From assembly GCF_003012745.1 (NCBI RefSeq), contig NZ_PXYK01000007.1, positions 62,001-126,000 of the forward strand: a DNA stretch of 64,000 nt, written 5' to 3'. Below the pieces are notes generated by a model. It was not told where the DNA came from, searched no databases, and saw nothing but the letters and a program-made list of their open reading frames with translations. The position numbers were made by a program, and so were the translations under genes. Positions within the stretch are counted from its first letter, which is position 1. Each line of letters starts with the position of its first letter. Source of the DNA: Kumtagia ephedrae (GTDB lineage Bacteria > Pseudomonadota > Alphaproteobacteria > Rhizobiales > Rhizobiaceae). Of this stretch, positions 1 to 6,730 are shown piece by piece.

Positions 1-1
1 C

Positions 2-532
2 GCGCTCGACGCCAATGTGCGCCGGGATCTGCGCCGCTGGCTACGCGAGATCCATGACGAGCTCGGCATCACCACGCTGTTCGTCACCCATGACCAGGAG
101 GAAGCGCTCGACCTCGCCGACCGCGTCGTCATCCTGAACGAAGGAAAGATCGTCCAGCAGGGCACGCCCGAAGAGGTCTGCCGCGCGCCGGCCACCGCCT
201 TCGTGATGAAGTTCCTCGGCGACACCAACCGCCTGCGCGCCACCGTCAAGGATGGCATCGCCTCGCTCGACGGCCTGACGCTCGACGCCGCCGGCTGTCC
301 CGACGGCCCGGCCGACATCTATCTGCGTCCCGGCGACCTCGAATGGACCAGCGAGGGCGACGGCGTCGCAGCCACGGTTTCGCGCGTCATCGACAGGCCG
401 GACGGCCGCCGCCTGTCTGTCCGTACCGGAAGTGGTGAAACGGCTGAGCTCGACGTGCCGCCGGAAACCGTCGTCGCGGCGGGCGACCGCGGCGTTCTGC
501 GGGTGGTGCGCATGCGGGTTTTCGCGGCTTGA
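2..532 (+). CDS. cysA: Sulfate/thiosulfate ABC transporter ATP-binding subunit, C-terminal part
   Basis: The gene starts before the window; about 176 C-terminal residues are visible. The frame opens in the D-loop (ALDA) that follows Walker B. The switch histidine follows in FVTHDQEEALDLADR, then LNEGKIVQQGTPEEV and FLGDTNR, and a C-terminal tail matching the regulatory/TOBE part of CysA-type importers. The cytoplasmic subunit hydrolyses ATP to drive sulfate or thiosulfate uptake. The identity rests on these motifs and on the sulfur genes that follow. Walker A and B lie outside the window, so a related oxyanion or spermidine-type ATPase cannot be fully excluded. Confidence 0.8.
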   Translation, partial: ALDANVRRDLRRWLREIHDELGITTLFVTHDQEEALDLADRVVILNEGKIVQQGTPEEVCRAPATAFVMKFLGDTNRLRATVKDGIASLDGLTLDAAGCPDGPADIYLRPGDLEWTSEGDGVAATVSRVIDRPDGRRLSVRTGSGETAELDVPPETVVAAGDRGVLRVVRMRVFAA

Positions 533-565
533 AGGCCAAGGAGCCTGCTGGCGTGCTTCCCTAAT

Positions 566-582
566 CCTATTTTTTCTATAGA
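566..582. promoter_or_regulatory. Candidate Rrf2 operator, site 1
   Basis: CCTATTTTTTCTATAGA lies between cysA and the Rrf2 gene. It fits the (T/C)CTA-N9-TAGA pattern also found at 4193 and 4966, with one mismatch in the first half-site. A weaker copy (TTTC-N9-TAGA, 715-731) is closer to the Rrf2 start. Autoregulation by the Rrf2 protein is an inference. The rest of 533-817 shows no gene I can support. Confidence 0.45.
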
Positions 583-817
583 CTTTGCCTGCACCCTTGG
601 ACCGTCCCGCCACGAGGCCGAACGACGCCAATGAAGCCGTTTTTGCTCGAAAACGTCGAGAGTCGACATGGATATTTCCGGATTCGTCGTAGAAATGACG
701 AAAAATCAACGCATTTTCACTTGTTTATAGACTCACTCAAAATTACTCGGGGCGGATGCGAGCCCTTCCCGCATACGCATCGGGCTTTCTCAGGCAACAC
801 AAAGAAACCGCAGAAAA

Positions 818-1267
818 ATGCTCACCAAGAAAGGCAAGTACGGGCTGAAGGCTCTCATCCACCTGTCGCAGATACCCGAGGGCCGGCTGGCATTCGTCAA
901 CGACATCGCCAAGACGAACAACATCCCGAAGAAGTTCCTCGACGCCATCCTCAGCGAGCTGCGCAACGCCGGCTTCGTGCAGAGCCGCAAGGGCAAGGAC
1001 GGCGGCTACCGGCTGTCCCGGCCGGCCGCCGAGATCCGGATTGGCCACGTCATCCGCGTGCTCGACGGTCCGCTGGCGCCCATCCCCTGCGCCAGTCACA
1101 CGCAGTACCAGCGCTGCGAGGATTGCGACGAGGCGACCTGCCAGGTCCGGCACATGATGCTGGAGGTGCGCCACGCGATCGCCTCGGTGCTGGACAACCG
1201 CAGCCTCGAGCAGATGCGCGACGCTGCCAACGACGACGTCGCGGCGTTGCTGAAGTATCAGGCCTGA
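818..1267 (+). CDS. Rrf2 family transcriptional regulator, probably for sulfur metabolism
   Basis: A 149-aa protein with the Rrf2 winged helix (residues 1-75), including the wing KGKDGGYRLSRPA. The C-terminal part has four cysteines (C91, C100, C103, C108), the last three close together in RCEDCDEATC, which could hold an Fe-S cluster or sense thiols. The family includes IscR, NsrR, RirA and CymR. The neighbours (cysA before, transsulfuration and flavin monooxygenase genes after) suggest a CymR-like role in sulfur or cysteine control; this is inferred. It differs from the RirA at 18811 in its cysteine pattern. The start follows CACAAAGAAACCGCAGAAAA, which has no strong ribosome site. Confidence 0.85.
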   Translation: MLTKKGKYGLKALIHLSQIPEGRLAFVNDIAKTNNIPKKFLDAILSELRNAGFVQSRKGKDGGYRLSRPAAEIRIGHVIRVLDGPLAPIPCASHTQYQRCEDCDEATCQVRHMMLEVRHAIASVLDNRSLEQMRDAANDDVAALLKYQA

Positions 1268-1304
1268 GGCCGCCGCTCGCCGGCCGGGCGATCGCACTTC
1301 AGTC

Positions 1305-1447
1305 CACCCCCACCCCTAATCCCTCCCCGCAAGGGGGAGGGGAATCGTGCCGCGCCTCTGCCAGACGCCAATCGGCGGCGATTTCGCCCGGCATAGCGGC
1401 CGCAAAGTTCCCCTCCCCCTTGTGGGGAGGGGTTAGGGGTGGGGGTG
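1305..1447. repeat. Large intergenic inverted repeat, C/G-rich type
   Basis: Two arms of about 38 nt (1305-1342 and 1410-1447) are near-perfect inverse copies, differing at about two positions in the 30 nt I compared. Each arm itself contains a small stem (CCTCCCCGCAAGGGGGAGG). The loop is about 67 nt. It lies between the Rrf2 gene and the FAD protein. The structure is like the mosaic palindromes (RIME type) described in rhizobia. It could form a strong mRNA hairpin separating the two genes. Confidence 0.85.
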
Positions 1448-1511
1448 CGAGGCCCCCGAACTCCTCGCCGCTTGCGACACGCGACTGCCCTCCCCCTTAC
1501 GGGGCGCGCGC

Positions 1512-2864
1512 GTGAGCGGTCGGCAGCGCTCCTCGATCGCCATCGTCGGCGGCGGAGCCAGCGGCGTGCTGCTCGCCGCGCATCTGCTCAGGTCGCCGCA
1601 GCCCGACCTGCGCGTCACCCTGATCGAGAAGGCGCCGACCTTCGGACGCGGGCGGGCCTATTCGACCACGTTACCCGACCATGTCCTCAACGTCAGCGCC
1701 CTCGGCATGAGCGCCTATGCCGACGACCCCGAGCATTTTTGGCGCTGGGTGCGCGAAAACGGCATCGTCACCGACGGCAATCCCGCCGTCTACCTGCCGC
1801 GCGCCATCTATGGGCGGTATCTGGAGGAACTGCTGGCCGACATTGTCCAACGCGAGGGCGACCGGCTGCGGGTGGTGCGGGAAACCTGCGCAGGGCTCAT
1901 GCCGACGGCCTCCGGTGTCGACGTGCAGCTGGCGAACGGCACCAGCATCGCCTGCCACGCCGCGGTGCTGGCCGTCGGCCACGACGAGGAACCGTCCCCC
2001 GAGCATCCGCTCTCTGTCCGCATCGATTCGCCGGCGGATACGCCGCTCGCCCCGCAGGCGCGTGTGCTCATCCTCGGCACCGGTCTCAGCATGGTCGACG
2101 CATGGCTGACGCTGCAGCATCGCGGCCATCGCGGCGAGGTCGTCGCGGTCTCGCGCCGCGGGCTGCTGCCCTCGCCGCACCGCAAGGGCAAGCCGATCCG
2201 CCTCGACATCGCCGACGTGCCTCTCGGCACCGAGCTGTCCTATTTCGTCGGCTGGCTGCGCGACCTCATCCGCGCGACCCAAAGGGCCGGCGGCGACTGG
2301 CGCGACGTTCTCGACGGCCTACGCCCGTTCAACCAGAGCGTCTGGCAGAGTTGGCCGGCTTCGGCGAAGCGCCGCTTCATCGAGCACACGAAGGCCTGGT
2401 GGGACATCCATCGCCACCGCATGGCGCCGGCAATCCATATGCGCATCGACGCGGCGGTGAGGGGCGGGCGCATCCGCCTCGTGGCGGCGCGCATCGAGAG
2501 CATGACGAAACACGATGGCCGTATCGCGGTGGCGCTGCAGCATCGCCATTCGCGGGCGCCCGAGACCATCGAAGCCGACCGCGTCTACGACTGCACCGGG
2601 ATCGTCAAGGATCTGTCCGCCGGCTCGATCGCGGTGGTGCGTGCGCTGATCGACCGCGGCCTGGCACGCCCCGACGCGCTAAAACTCGGCCTCGACGTGA
2701 CCGATGGCTGCGCCGTCATCGCCGACAACGGCTCGGCGTCGGACAAGCTGTTCGCCGTCGGCCCGCTGACCCGCGGTACCTTCTTCGAGATCGAGGCGAT
2801 CCCTGACATCCGCACGCAATGCGCCGGGCTTGCGAGGACATTGCTCGGGCACGCCGGGACCTGA
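1512..2864 (+). CDS. FAD/NAD(P)-binding oxidoreductase-like protein
   Basis: A 450-aa protein with an N-terminal dinucleotide fold (IAIVGGGASGVLLAAHLL, about residues 9-26) followed by LIEKAPTFGRGRAYS. A second glycine-rich strand, VLILGTGLSMVDAW, sits near residue 180. The layout matches the FAD-NAD(P)-binding family (PF13454), whose substrates are mostly unknown. The C-terminus has the FAVGPLTRGTFFEIEAIPDI segment typical of this group. The proposed start is GTG with a poor ribosome site, just after a large palindrome, so expression may be uncoupled from the Rrf2 gene. A redox role in sulfur assimilation is suggested only by position. Confidence 0.75.
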   Translation: MSGRQRSSIAIVGGGASGVLLAAHLLRSPQPDLRVTLIEKAPTFGRGRAYSTTLPDHVLNVSALGMSAYADDPEHFWRWVRENGIVTDGNPAVYLPRAIYGRYLEELLADIVQREGDRLRVVRETCAGLMPTASGVDVQLANGTSIACHAAVLAVGHDEEPSPEHPLSVRIDSPADTPLAPQARVLILGTGLSMVDAWLTLQHRGHRGEVVAVSRRGLLPSPHRKGKPIRLDIADVPLGTELSYFVGWLRDLIRATQRAGGDWRDVLDGLRPFNQSVWQSWPASAKRRFIEHTKAWWDIHRHRMAPAIHMRIDAAVRGGRIRLVAARIESMTKHDGRIAVALQHRHSRAPETIEADRVYDCTGIVKDLSAGSIAVVRALIDRGLARPDALKLGLDVTDGCAVIADNGSASDKLFAVGPLTRGTFFEIEAIPDIRTQCAGLARTLLGHAGT

Positions 2865-2900
2865 CGGCGGCAGACGACGCCGATCGCCGCGTTATGACAA

Positions 2901-2923
2901 GGGCCGGCGTCTGGCGCCGGCTC
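2901..2923. terminator. Candidate hairpin between convergent genes
   Basis: GCCGGCG-TCTGG-CGCCGGC (2903-2921) forms a 7-bp all-GC stem between the convergent ends of the FAD protein (2864) and the flavin monooxygenase (2946). There is no T-run, so it may help Rho-dependent or bidirectional termination rather than act as a classic intrinsic terminator. Confidence 0.4.
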
Positions 2924-2945
2924 TCCATCGGTGAAGCGTATCCGT

Positions 2946-3914
2946 TCAGTGATGCCGCAACAGGTCCGGCGCCGACAGCCCGGCCGACAGGACGGGGCGG
3001 AAGGGACGGCCTGGCCATGCCACCTCGGGCGAAAGCCGCCGCTCGGCGGCATCCCGGATGGCGGGCGCGATCCGGTCGCCGAAGGCGGCGATCGTCTCCA
3101 CCGTGTTCAGATCATGGATCATCAGCTCCGAGACGCCGAGCGATGCGTAAGGCAGAAGCGCTTGCGCAAGCCGCTCGGGCGAGCCGGCCCGGATGGCGGC
3201 GTCCATTGCATCGTCGGCTGTCCCGCCGTGCTGCCAATGCCGCAGGCTGAGCGGCAGGGCGAAGCCGACCTTGCCCGACCGCCCCCGCTCGGCCGCGGCG
3301 GCCAGCACGCGTCCGATCACATGGCGCAGCTGATCGGGCGCCCCGTAGGGCAGCTCGAAGACGTCGGCATGGCGACCGGCGACGCGGAAGGCGGTGCCCG
3401 ACAGGCCGTTCATGCGCACCGGTATGTCGGCGCCGCGCGGCCCCTTGCGCGGCACGAAGCCGGCGCGCAAGCTGTAGGCTGGACCTTCGTGATCGAAGGG
3501 CGACGTATTCGCCCACAGGCGCTTCAGCAGCACCAGATATTCGTCGGTCCGGGCCAGTGCCTCGACATGCGTGGTGGCATCGATATCGCCACCAGCCGTC
3601 ATCCGCAGCGCCAGCCTGCCGCCGCTGATGGCATCCAACGCCGCCAGCTGGCGCGCCGCAACGGCCGGCTCTATATCGCCGGCCCAGTGTGTCAGGGCGA
3701 TGTCGATCCCGCCGGAGGCCCGGACCGCTTCGGCGGCGATGTCCATGTTGGTCAGCAGCCCGCCGGCGTCGTCGACGACCAGCCGCGAGAATCCGGCACG
3801 CTCGATCGCGGCGATCCGCCGCTCGGCGTCATGGGCATCGAAGAAGAAGGACGTCGCGACACCTCCGCTGGCGGCGCGAGACGGACCGGCGACATGGGAA
3901 AATGCGAGTTGCAT
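2946..3914 (-). CDS. LLM-class flavin-dependent oxidoreductase
   Basis: A 322-aa bacterial luciferase-like monooxygenase, a TIM-barrel FMNH2-using enzyme. Recognisable segments are AHDAERRIAAIERAGFSRLVVDD, ISGGRLALRMTAGGD in the middle, TDEYLVLLKRLW, the SGTAFRVAGRHADVFEL region, and a C-terminal RAGSPERLAQALLPYASLGV. This pattern fits the SsuD/SfnG side of the family, which releases sulfite from alkanesulfonates or sulfones. The sulfur neighbourhood supports organosulfur scavenging, but the substrate is not shown. It lies downstream of the 50-aa ORF at 4018-4170 and probably shares its promoter. No flavin reductase is adjacent; one is encoded at 53668. Confidence 0.8.
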   Translation of the reverse strand: MQLAFSHVAGPSRAASGGVATSFFFDAHDAERRIAAIERAGFSRLVVDDAGGLLTNMDIAAEAVRASGGIDIALTHWAGDIEPAVAARQLAALDAISGGRLALRMTAGGDIDATTHVEALARTDEYLVLLKRLWANTSPFDHEGPAYSLRAGFVPRKGPRGADIPVRMNGLSGTAFRVAGRHADVFELPYGAPDQLRHVIGRVLAAAAERGRSGKVGFALPLSLRHWQHGGTADDAMDAAIRAGSPERLAQALLPYASLGVSELMIHDLNTVETIAAFGDRIAPAIRDAAERRLSPEVAWPGRPFRPVLSAGLSAPDLLRHH

Positions 3915-4017
3915 GGGACACTCCTTCGCCTTCCGCGCGCCAGCCGGCGCGAACGGTCAGTCAGAAACGCGAGCGGATTGTTCCGGGTATCCGGTTGGAA
4001 GCGGCCGGACGGCCGCT

Positions 4018-4170
4018 TCAGGCAACGAAGCCGAGCACCAGGGCCGCGGCGAAGGCCACCGCTGCGAGGAACACGGCGTGCGCCGCTACCGAAGCCAACG
4101 AGGAGCCGGCCGAGGCATTCTGGGAGCGCGACGCGGAGCGGGTTTCGGACAGGTTTTGAGTGTGAGCCAC
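4018..4170 (-). CDS. Small predicted single-pass membrane protein, 50 aa
   Basis: A GTG-started ORF preceded by a strong ribosome site (GAGGAGG, 4176-4182, about 5 nt before the start). The first 26 residues are polar and serine-rich. The last 24 (VAAHAVFLAAVAFAAALVLG and a few more) form one convincing transmembrane helix. Candidate operator 4193-4209 lies immediately upstream and the flavin monooxygenase gene immediately downstream, so this is probably the first gene of that transcript. I do not recognise the family. The ribosome site, helix and position argue that it is a real gene; no function is proposed. Confidence 0.6.
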   Translation of the reverse strand: MAHTQNLSETRSASRSQNASAGSSLASVAAHAVFLAAVAFAAALVLGFVA

Positions 4171-4192
4171 GGCAACCTCCTCTTTCCCTTAG

Positions 4193-4209
4193 TCTATAAA
4201 ATAAGTAGA
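4193..4209. promoter_or_regulatory. Candidate Rrf2 operator, site 2
   Basis: TCTATAAAATAAGTAGA matches TCTA-N9-TAGA exactly. It lies 23 nt upstream of the 50-aa ORF start (4170), where the promoter for that ORF and the flavin monooxygenase would be expected. Read on the minus strand it ends TTTATAGAC, like site 1. Control by the Rrf2 protein at 818 is inferred. Confidence 0.5.
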
Positions 4210-4282
4210 TTTTGTCGATTCCGAATTTTGCAGAGAAAGAGGAACATCATCCCTCTTCAGCCGAAGAAATTGGAACCGCATT

Positions 4283-4612
4283 TCAATTTCCGTCTCCGCG
4301 CAGCCGTTCCACGCAAACAGCCCGCATCAGGAAGGCGGCCTGCGCATAGGTGGCCGCGTCGTCGTCAAGCTCGGCTGCGCGCTCGCCGAGAACGATCTTG
4401 ACCGAATCCAGTGTGCGGACCGGCAGGATATCGGTACAGGTGCGCATGCGGCCGAAGACGGAGCTGATCGGCACCGCCTTGCCGTCGAGATCGACGGCCG
4501 GCTCGCCGACATCGAAATTCCAGTCCTCATAGGCATCCAGAGCCTCCTGGAAGGCGAGGTGAAGAAAGATCGGCGCATGGCCTTCGTACAGCGGGGGAAG
4601 AACTCGGGTCAT
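4283..4612 (-). CDS. Unknown protein, 109 aa, in the sulfur region
   Basis: A soluble, acidic protein with no signal peptide or membrane segment. It begins MTRVLPPLYEGHAPIFLHLA and contains two cysteines (in RTCTD and RAVCVERL). A ribosome site (AGAGGAG) lies 8 nt upstream of the ATG. I do not recognise the family. It follows the 52-aa ORF on the same strand (104-nt gap) and precedes operator site 2, so it probably belongs to the transcript starting near 4925. A separate promoter then serves the 50-aa ORF and flavin monooxygenase. Confidence 0.6.
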   Translation of the reverse strand: MTRVLPPLYEGHAPIFLHLAFQEALDAYEDWNFDVGEPAVDLDGKAVPISSVFGRMRTCTDILPVRTLDSVKIVLGERAAELDDDAATYAQAAFLMRAVCVERLRGDGN

Positions 4613-4716
4613 GGCATGGCTCCTCTGGCCGATTTCGCTTTCTGGCGCAATCGCGGCCGAACAGGCCGCTCAAGGCTCGACTGTCGAAAGGGTTGCGGGT
4701 GGGGCTTTTGAGCGGC

Positions 4717-4875
4717 TCACCAATGGCCGTTCATGCACCAGCCCCAATAGAACGACTCATCACGCGTCAGACGATCCTTGTCGTCAGGCGCGGTGCGGCC
4801 GTCTGCTTGGGTCTGGCGGGCCGGCGAAAGAAAGGCCCGCAGGCGGTCGATCAGCGACCGGACTTTCTGTGTCAT
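4717..4875 (-). CDS. Small unknown protein, 52 aa
   Basis: An ATG ORF with a strong ribosome site (GGGGAGGAG, about 5 nt upstream) and a near-consensus promoter 50 nt further up. The N-terminus (KVRSLIDRLRAFLSP) could form a short amphipathic helix. The middle is polar and charged, and the C-terminus is aromatic (SFYWGWCMNGHW) with one cysteine. No family is recognised. The fit between promoter, ribosome site and ORF makes it one of the better supported small genes here. A role in sulfur limitation is suggested only by the operator-like palindromes in its promoter region. Confidence 0.6.
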   Translation of the reverse strand: MTQKVRSLIDRLRAFLSPARQTQADGRTAPDDKDRLTRDESFYWGWCMNGHW

Positions 4876-4931
4876 CGTCAACTCCTCCCCATGCGATTGC
4901 GGACGGTTGGCAGAACGGCACGTCTGTCACG

Positions 4932-4960
4932 GATTATGACTCCTGATTTCAGGATGTCAA
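4932..4960 (-). promoter_or_regulatory. Near-consensus sigma-70 promoter with palindromic spacer
   Basis: On the minus strand TTGACA (4955-4960) and ATAATC (4932-4937) are separated by exactly 17 nt. The last 14 nt of the spacer are TCCTGAAATCAGGA (4941-4954), an inverted repeat with 6-bp perfect arms. A start near 4925 would give a leader of about 50 nt to the 52-aa ORF. A repressor bound in the spacer would block RNA polymerase; which protein binds is unknown. Confidence 0.65.
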
Positions 4961-4965
4961 CAATG

Positions 4966-4982
4966 TCTACTAGAATTATAGA
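4966..4982. promoter_or_regulatory. Candidate Rrf2 operator, site 3
   Basis: TCTACTAGAATTATAGA matches TCTA-N9-TAGA exactly. It ends 5 nt upstream of the -35 box of the promoter at 4932-4960. It sits between that leftward promoter and the rightward transsulfuration operon, so it could serve either side. Confidence 0.5.
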
Positions 4983-5305
4983 TTAATGAATCGAAGCAAT
5001 GACTTAACGTCTGGTACCGCTGTGGATGGCATCGCCCGAGCCGCGGCGGGCTTGCTGCTCGCCTCGAAAATCCATTGGAAGCCGGTAGAATCTTCCTGAA
5101 AATGGGTCGTTTTCCCGCGGGCACTGAAACATAAATCCCGAATTCGCTCGAATAATAGTGAATGCTGCCTTCTTCGGAACAAGCCGCTTGTGAGATGAGG
5201 GCGGCCGGCAACGCGATGCCGGTCATGCGCGTTTGCTGATAAGCTCCGACAGGTGAATCGCCCCGGCGCAGTGCCGGGCGTTCGGCCGGCAACAGGGAGG
5301 CAGGA
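4983..5305. other. Upstream region of the transsulfuration operon
   Basis: About 320 nt without a gene I can support. It holds an AT-rich patch (AATAATAGTG near 5151) and must contain the promoter and leader of the cystathionine beta-synthase gene, but I see no clear -35/-10 pair. A 37-codon ORF at 4986-5099 has no ribosome site and is not called. The only clear regulatory element nearby is the palindrome at 4966-4982. Confidence 0.5.
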
Positions 5306-6730
5306 ATGAGCGTCCATGCGGTATCGGCATCAGACGGTAACAAGGGGCGGCTCAGGCCGCCTTACAGCTCCGTCCTCGACCTGATCGGCGAGACGCCCGT
5401 CGTCGAACTCACACGTTTCGATACCGGCAAGTGCCGGTTGTTCGTCAAGCTGGAGAGCCAGAACCCCGGCGGCTCGATCAAGGACCGCATCGCGCTATCG
5501 ATGATCGCCGACGCCGAGCGCTATGGAAGGCTGGCGCCGGGCGGCACCATCGTCGAGGCCACCGCCGGCAACACCGGGCTCGGTCTCGCCCAGGTCGGCA
5601 TCCCCAAGGGTTATCGCATCGTGCTGGTCGTTCCCGACAAGATGTCGCGCGAGAAGATCCAGCATCTTAGGGCGCTAGGTGCCGAAGTGCGGCTGACCCG
5701 CTCCGACGTCGGCAAGGGCCATCCCGAATATTATCAGGACATGGCGGAAAAGATCGCCGCCGACACGCCCGGCGCCTTCTACGTCAACCAGTTCGCCAAT
5801 CCGGCCAATCCGCTGGCGCATGAGACGACCACCGGGCCTGAGATCTGGAGCCAGCTCGGCGAGAAGGTCGATGCCGTGGTGGTCGGCGTCGGCTCCGGCG
5901 GCACGCTGACGGGGCTCGGACGCTTCTTCGCGAAAGTTTCGCCCAAGACCGAGATGGTGCTGGCCGACCCGGTGGGATCGGTGCTCGCGCCCTACGTCAA
6001 GACCGGCGAGCTCGGCCAAGCCGGTAGCTGGACGGTGGAAGGCATCGGCGAGGACTTTATTCCGCCCAACTGCGACCTTTCCCTCGTCAGGAAGGCCTAT
6101 TCGATCACCGACAAGCACAGCATGCTGGCGGTGCGCGACCTGTTGTCCAGGGAGGGCATCCTCGCCGGCTCCTCGTCCGGCACGCTGCTCGCCGCCGCCC
6201 TGCGCTACTGCCGCGAGCAGACCGCGCCGAAGCGCGTCGTCACCTTCGTGTGCGACAGCGGCAACAAATATCTGTCGAAGGTGTTCGACGATTTCTGGCT
6301 GGCCGAACAGGGCCTTGCAGAGCGCGAGCAGCATGGCGACCTGCGCGACATCGTCGCCCGCTCGCATCGCGAGGGCGGTACAGTCTTCGTCGGGCCGCAG
6401 GACACGCTGCTCACCGCCTATGGCCGCATGCGCCGCGGCGACGTCTCGCAGCTGCCGGTGCTCGACGACGGAAAGCTGGTCGGCATCGTCGACGAGAGCG
6501 ACATTCTTGCCGTGCTGGAAGGCCCCTACGAAGGCCGCTGGGACCGCTTCAGCGCGCCCGTCAGTTCGGCGATGACCGCCGACCTGCACACGCTGCAGGC
6601 AAGCCAGACGCTCGACGCGCTGCTGCCGGTGTTCGAGCGCAACGAGGTGGCGATCGTCTTCGACGGCGACGAATTCTTCGGCCTCATCACGCGGGTCGAT
6701 CTCATCAACCATCTGAGGCGCAATCGATGA
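5306..6730 (+). CDS. Cystathionine beta-synthase with C-terminal CBS pair
   Basis: A 474-aa cytoplasmic PLP enzyme condensing homocysteine with serine to cystathionine, the first step of reverse transsulfuration. The PLP lysine is K59 in NPGGSIKDRIALS. The substrate loop EATAGNTGLGLA and phosphate-binding GVGSGGTLTG are present. The catalytic domain ends near residue 335. A CBS-domain pair follows (VGPQDTLLTAYGRMRRGDVS, then DLHTLQASQTLDALLPVF), a module that often binds adenosyl ligands. The start has ribosome site GGGAGG at 5285-5290. The stop overlaps the next start by ATGA, so the two enzymes are translationally coupled. A plain cysteine synthase is unlikely given the CBS pair and partner. 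Confidence 0.9.
   Translation: MSVHAVSASDGNKGRLRPPYSSVLDLIGETPVVELTRFDTGKCRLFVKLESQNPGGSIKDRIALSMIADAERYGRLAPGGTIVEATAGNTGLGLAQVGIPKGYRIVLVVPDKMSREKIQHLRALGAEVRLTRSDVGKGHPEYYQDMAEKIAADTPGAFYVNQFANPANPLAHETTTGPEIWSQLGEKVDAVVVGVGSGGTLTGLGRFFAKVSPKTEMVLADPVGSVLAPYVKTGELGQAGSWTVEGIGEDFIPPNCDLSLVRKAYSITDKHSMLAVRDLLSREGILAGSSSGTLLAAALRYCREQTAPKRVVTFVCDSGNKYLSKVFDDFWLAEQGLAEREQHGDLRDIVARSHREGGTVFVGPQDTLLTAYGRMRRGDVSQLPVLDDGKLVGIVDESDILAVLEGPYEGRWDRFSAPVSSAMTADLHTLQASQTLDALLPVFERNEVAIVFDGDEFFGLITRVDLINHLRRNR

Noticed and set aside
715-731. Fourth copy of the Rrf2-like palindrome (TTTC-N9-TAGA)
   Set aside because: Only one half-site matches well, so it is noted with site 1 and not listed as an operator of its own.
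4986-5099. A 37-codon plus-strand ORF beside the TCTA-N9-TAGA palindrome
   Set aside because: It has no ribosome site and a composition typical of chance frames. It was considered as a leaderless small gene but nothing else supports it.
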